A stretch of 23,715 nucleotides of DNA from Bacteroidales bacterium. Lineage in GTDB: Bacteria; Bacteroidota; Bacteroidia; Bacteroidales; Paludibacteraceae. Position numbers and translations under genes: made by a program. The stretch lies in contig CAAFXN010000067.1 in NCBI GenBank assembly GCA_900766775.1, positions 1 through 23,715 on the forward strand, read 5' to 3'. Positions 21,117 through 23,715 of the stretch are shown here, piece after piece; within the stretch, counting starts at the first letter, position 1; each line of letters begins with the position of its first letter. The notes beneath the pieces were generated by a model, which saw only the letters and a list, made by a program, of their open reading frames with translations, searched no databases and had not been told where the DNA came from.

Positions 21117-22115
21117 ATGACAGAAAAAAGACAAATTCCCAATACCTTTGGTATTCCTGCCCGCGCACGAGTATATGCCGAATATACCTCTGTGGAGGAA
21201 CTGCGCACGCTCTTGCAGACCCATAAGGGCGAGCGTTTGTTGCATATAGGTGCGGGCTCCAACTTGCTGTTTACCAACGACTTTGACGGTGTGGTGCTCC
21301 ACTCGCGTATCTGCTTTGCGCGGGCGCTGGAGGAGAATGCAGAAACGGTCAACATAGAGGTGGGCGCAGGTATCGTGATGGACGACCTGATAGCGCAGGT
21401 AGCCGACATGGGGCTGTATGGTTTGGAGAACCTGAGCCATATCCCGGGCGAGGTGGGCGCGTCTGCAATACAGAACGTGGGTGCTTATGGCGTGGAAGCC
21501 AAGGACGTGATACACGAAGTGCATACCATAGCCGTAGAAACAGGCGAAGAACGGATATTCACAAACGAAGAATGTCGCTTCGGATACCGCGACAGCATCT
21601 TCAAAAACGAACTGAAAGGGCAGTATATCGTAACGAGTGTGGTGTACAGACTGAGCAAGCAACCGCAACCGCATCTCGACTATGGCAACCTGCGACAAGC
21701 ATTGGCAGGCAAGGAGCCTACGCCGATGAACATACGCGAGGCGGTGATTGCCATCCGCAAGCAGAAACTGCCCGAGCCCGAGGAGTTAGGCTCTGCAGGC
21801 AGTTTCTTCAAGAACCCGATTATCCCCTCCGAACATTTCCAAGCAATACTCCGCCAAGAGCAAAAGACCGCCGAGGAAGTGCCGCATTATGAAACGGCGA
21901 ACGGCATAAAGATTCCCGCGGCGTGGCTGATAGAGCAATGCGGATGGAAAGGTAAGCGACAGGGTGGGGCGCAGGTGTACGAGAAACAGCCGCTGGTGAT
22001 AGTGAACACGGGCAATGCCACGGCGCAAGACATCATCACCCTTGCAACAAACATCACCGAGAGCATCGCGCAACGCTTTCAAATCACCCTCCATCCGGAG
22101 GTAAACTATATATGA
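21117..22115 (+). CDS. murB: UDP-N-acetylenolpyruvoylglucosamine reductase
   Basis: MurB reduces the enolpyruvyl group made by MurA, using NADPH and FAD, to give UDP-MurNAc in the cytoplasm. The 332-aa protein has the FAD-binding GAGSNLLF (45-52), IPGEVGASAIQNVGAYG, the active-site Arg in GYRDS (R158), the proton-donor Ser in GSAGSFFKNP (S229) and the C-terminal Glu in HPEVNY (E328). Length and loop layout fit the type I enzyme, as in E. coli. The start ATG lies ten bases after an 11-bp repeat array; there is no separate promoter, so it may be read from the nadE promoter. murA, whose product is its substrate, is the next gene. Confidence 0.97.
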   Translation: MTEKRQIPNTFGIPARARVYAEYTSVEELRTLLQTHKGERLLHIGAGSNLLFTNDFDGVVLHSRICFARALEENAETVNIEVGAGIVMDDLIAQVADMGLYGLENLSHIPGEVGASAIQNVGAYGVEAKDVIHEVHTIAVETGEERIFTNEECRFGYRDSIFKNELKGQYIVTSVVYRLSKQPQPHLDYGNLRQALAGKEPTPMNIREAVIAIRKQKLPEPEELGSAGSFFKNPIIPSEHFQAILRQEQKTAEEVPHYETANGIKIPAAWLIEQCGWKGKRQGGAQVYEKQPLVIVNTGNATAQDIITLATNITESIAQRFQITLHPEVNYI

Positions 22116-22127
22116 AGACCCACCCCG

Positions 22128-22147
22128 ACCCTCCCTACAAGGGAGGG
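22128..22147. repeat. GC-rich palindromic element, copy 3
   Basis: CTCCCT-ACA-AGGGAG (22131-22145) is preceded by GACC, as in copies 1 and 2. It lies in the murB-murA junction. Confidence 0.78.
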
Positions 22148-22191
22148 AGATGGAAAAGAACTATTGTATAACTAAAACTAATCCCTTAACA

Positions 22192-22247
22192 CTCCCCCTC
22201 GCGGGGTCCCCGCAAGCAACGCGCAGTGGGGTGCTCTTTAGGGGGAG
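22192..22247. repeat. Branched palindromic element before murA (REP-like)
   Basis: An outer stem CTCCCCCT (22192-22199) with AGGGGGAG (22240-22247) encloses a perfect inner palindrome GCGGGGTCCCCGC (22201-22213) and a weak third stem (AGCA/TGCT), giving a three-way shape. It reads through in frame with murA, creating an apparent N-terminal extension from 22150 that I reject. Confidence 0.75.
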
Positions 22248-22266
22248 ATGGAGGGGGTCCTATTCA

Positions 22267-23574
22267 ATGGCAGCATTTGTAATAGAAGGAGGACATAAAC
22301 TACACGGCAGTATCACCCCGCAGGGGGCGAAGAACGAAGCATTGCAAGTGATTTGTGCTACCTTGCTTACCTGCGAGGAGGTGGTAATCAATAACATACC
22401 CGATATTCTCGATGTGAATAACCTTATCGAACTCTTGCGAGAGATGGGGGTGGAAGTGCGTTGCCTGAGCAAAGGCAAGTTTGCTTTCTGCGCACGCGAA
22501 CTGCATACTGACTACTTGCAGAGTGAGGTGTTTATCAAGAAGTGCGCGAAACTGCGCGGCTCGGTGATGTTGATAGGTCCGCTATTGGCGCGGCTCGGAG
22601 AAGTGGTGTATGCCAAGCCGGGAGGCGATAAGATAGGTCGCCGCCGTCTGGATACGCACTTCCAAGGGATGGTGAATTTAGGCGCGACCTTTGCTTTCGA
22701 TGAGACGCTGCGGGCATATCGCTTCCATGCGGATGAGTTGCGCGGACAGTATATGTTGCTGGACGAAGCGAGCGTTACCGGTACGGCGAATATCATCATG
22801 GCTGCCGTCATGGCAGAGGGGGAGACAACTATCTACAATGCCGCCTGCGAACCTTATCTGCAGCAACTCTGTCGTATGCTCAACCGCATGGGGGCACGTA
22901 TAGAAGGCGTAGGCTCTAACCTGCTTACTATTCACGGCGTAAAGACCCTGCACGGCACGCAGCATATCTTGCTGCCCGATATGATTGAGGTGGGGTCGTT
23001 CATCGGTATGGCTGCGCTTACGGGCAGCGAACTGACCATCCGCAATGTGTCGTATCGTGATTTGGGTATCATCCCGGAGTCTTTCCGCCGCTTGGGTATC
23101 ACGGTGATACAACAGGGCGACGATATCTACATCCCCGCGCAGGAGCATTACCAGATAGAATCGTTTATCGATGGTTCTATCCTCACTGTGGCGGATGCGC
23201 CTTGGCCTGGGCTGACGCCAGACTTGCTGTCGGTAATCCTTGTAGTGGCAACGCAGGCACGCGGCTCGGTGTTGATACACCAGAAGATGTTCGAGAGCCG
23301 ACTCTTCTTCGTGGATAAACTGATAGACATGGGTGCGCAGATTATCCTTTGCGACCCCCACCGCGCGGTGGTGATAGGGCACGACAGGCAGATGCGCCTG
23401 AAGCATAATAACATGACTTCGCCCGATATCCGTGCAGGTATTGCCATGCTGATTGCCGCCATGGCGGCAGACGGTATCAGCCGCATAGACCACATCGACC
23501 AGATAGACCGCGGCTACGAGGACATAGAAGCCCGCCTAAACGCCATCGGCGCACATATCCACCGAGAAAACTAA
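22267..23574 (+). CDS. murA: UDP-N-acetylglucosamine 1-carboxyvinyltransferase, Asp-type active site
   Basis: MurA transfers enolpyruvate from PEP to UDP-GlcNAc, the first committed step of peptidoglycan synthesis. From ATG 22267 (MAAFVIEGGHKLHGS) it has 435 aa, the usual length. PQGAKNEAL (18-26) contains the conserved Lys-Asn pair and GRRRLDTHF follows the catalytic loop. In that loop the sequence is PGGDKIG, so the catalytic Cys (Cys115 in E. coli) is Asp (D121, codon GAT at 22627-22629). Asp-type enzymes remain active but are not alkylated by fosfomycin. An in-frame upstream ATG at 22150 would add 39 residues encoded by palindromic repeats and is unlikely. It forms a pair with murB. Confidence 0.97.
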   Translation: MAAFVIEGGHKLHGSITPQGAKNEALQVICATLLTCEEVVINNIPDILDVNNLIELLREMGVEVRCLSKGKFAFCARELHTDYLQSEVFIKKCAKLRGSVMLIGPLLARLGEVVYAKPGGDKIGRRRLDTHFQGMVNLGATFAFDETLRAYRFHADELRGQYMLLDEASVTGTANIIMAAVMAEGETTIYNAACEPYLQQLCRMLNRMGARIEGVGSNLLTIHGVKTLHGTQHILLPDMIEVGSFIGMAALTGSELTIRNVSYRDLGIIPESFRRLGITVIQQGDDIYIPAQEHYQIESFIDGSILTVADAPWPGLTPDLLSVILVVATQARGSVLIHQKMFESRLFFVDKLIDMGAQIILCDPHRAVVIGHDRQMRLKHNNMTSPDIRAGIAMLIAAMAADGISRIDHIDQIDRGYEDIEARLNAIGAHIHREN

Positions 23575-23575
23575 A

Positions 23576-23628
23576 CATGTTTAACATTTCATGTTGGCAT
23601 TGCATGTTTAACATTTCATGTTGGCATT
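23576..23628. repeat. 27-bp direct repeat, two copies, after murA
   Basis: A 27-bp unit starting CATGTTTAACATTTCATG begins one base after the murA stop and is repeated head to tail from 23603 (26 of 27 bases). Each unit contains a weak inverted repeat (AACATG/CATGTT). Related fragments (ATGTTAAA) follow up to 23639. Confidence 0.93.
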
Positions 23629-23656
23629 ATATGTTAAACGCAAAGCGCAAACAGGA

Positions 23657-23715
23657 ACTGACAAACACGAAGTGATTAACAGGACTGAAAGTACTGACAA
23701 ACACGAAGTGATTAA
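23657..23715. repeat. 36-bp-period direct repeat, reaching the window edge
   Basis: An exact 23-bp sequence (beginning ACTGACAAACACGAAG, ending TGATTAA) occurs at 23657-23679 and 23693-23715, with 13 bp between copies, so the period is 36 bp. The right copy ends at the window edge, so the array may continue. Confidence 0.9.

Noticed and set aside
20805..21698. Long minus-strand open frame (297 codons) across the nadE end and murB
   Set aside because: It overlaps two certain genes and has no family pattern; long antisense frames are common opposite genes with GC-rich third positions.
22150..22266. N-terminal extension of MurA by 39 residues
   Set aside because: The extension is encoded by palindromic repeat sequence, while MAAFVIEGGHKLHGS from 22267 matches the normal MurA start and length.
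22678..23493. Minus-strand open frame of 271 codons opposite murA
   Set aside because: MurA motifs are complete on the plus strand; the antisense protein has shadow-like composition (His/Arg rich).
23657..23715. Start of a CRISPR array
   Set aside because: The exact core is 23 bp with only 13 bp between copies, too short for spacers, and no cas genes are in view; a tandem repeat is simpler.

Overview
The window comes from a bacterium of the phylum Bacteroidota, most likely the order Bacteroidales. The evidence is eight promoters of the Bacteroides type (TTTG, 20 bp, TAnnTTTG), few Shine-Dalgarno sequences, a TonB-receptor-like outer membrane barrel, a MurA with Asp in place of the catalytic Cys, and a tRNA gene without an encoded CCA end. 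It looks like ordinary chromosome with housekeeping and cell-envelope genes. I see no insertion sequence, phage, integrase, rRNA or CRISPR array. I count 18 protein genes (one cut by the left edge) and one tRNA.

Layout. 1-245 (minus) is the start of cdsA. It is divergent from a plus-strand group: an acidic protein of unknown function, an LpxL-type acyltransferase and a GT2 glycosyltransferase (354-2727). An AMP-forming acyl-CoA ligase follows under its own promoter (2841-4481). It converges, across a bidirectional terminator, on a minus-strand group read from 12328 down to 4648: a secreted amidase, the rRNA methyltransferase RlmD, an outer membrane barrel and a subtilisin-like protease. Further minus-strand units are an AI-2E-type permease with a small lipoprotein (13939-12478), an SDR oxidoreductase with mnmA (16000-14138), a CoA-transferase with a secreted endonuclease I (18519-16111), and tRNA-Glu (18853-18781). 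The plus strand then carries nadE, murB and murA (19081-23574).

How the genes fit together. Envelope building dominates: CDP-diacylglycerol synthesis (CdsA), late acylation of lipid A (LpxL-like), glycan transfer (GT2), acyl activation (acyl-CoA ligase), and the first two committed steps to UDP-MurNAc (MurA, then MurB). Secreted or surface proteins are the amidase, the barrel, the protease, the endonuclease and the lipoprotein. Tail sequences shared by the protease and the endonuclease suggest a common C-terminal element.

The most unusual feature lies between the genes. Nearly every junction that lacks a recognisable promoter is filled with short tandem repeats (units of 7, 9, 11, 15+8, 27 or 36 bp) or with GC-rich palindromes. 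The same repeat families recur kilobases apart. In several cases a repeat supplies the stop codon of one gene or abuts or supplies the start codon of the next. Junctions with a clear promoter carry no such repeats. One palindrome lies in frame inside the signal peptide of the endonuclease. This dispersed intergenic repeat system is my best candidate for something undescribed; its function is inference only.
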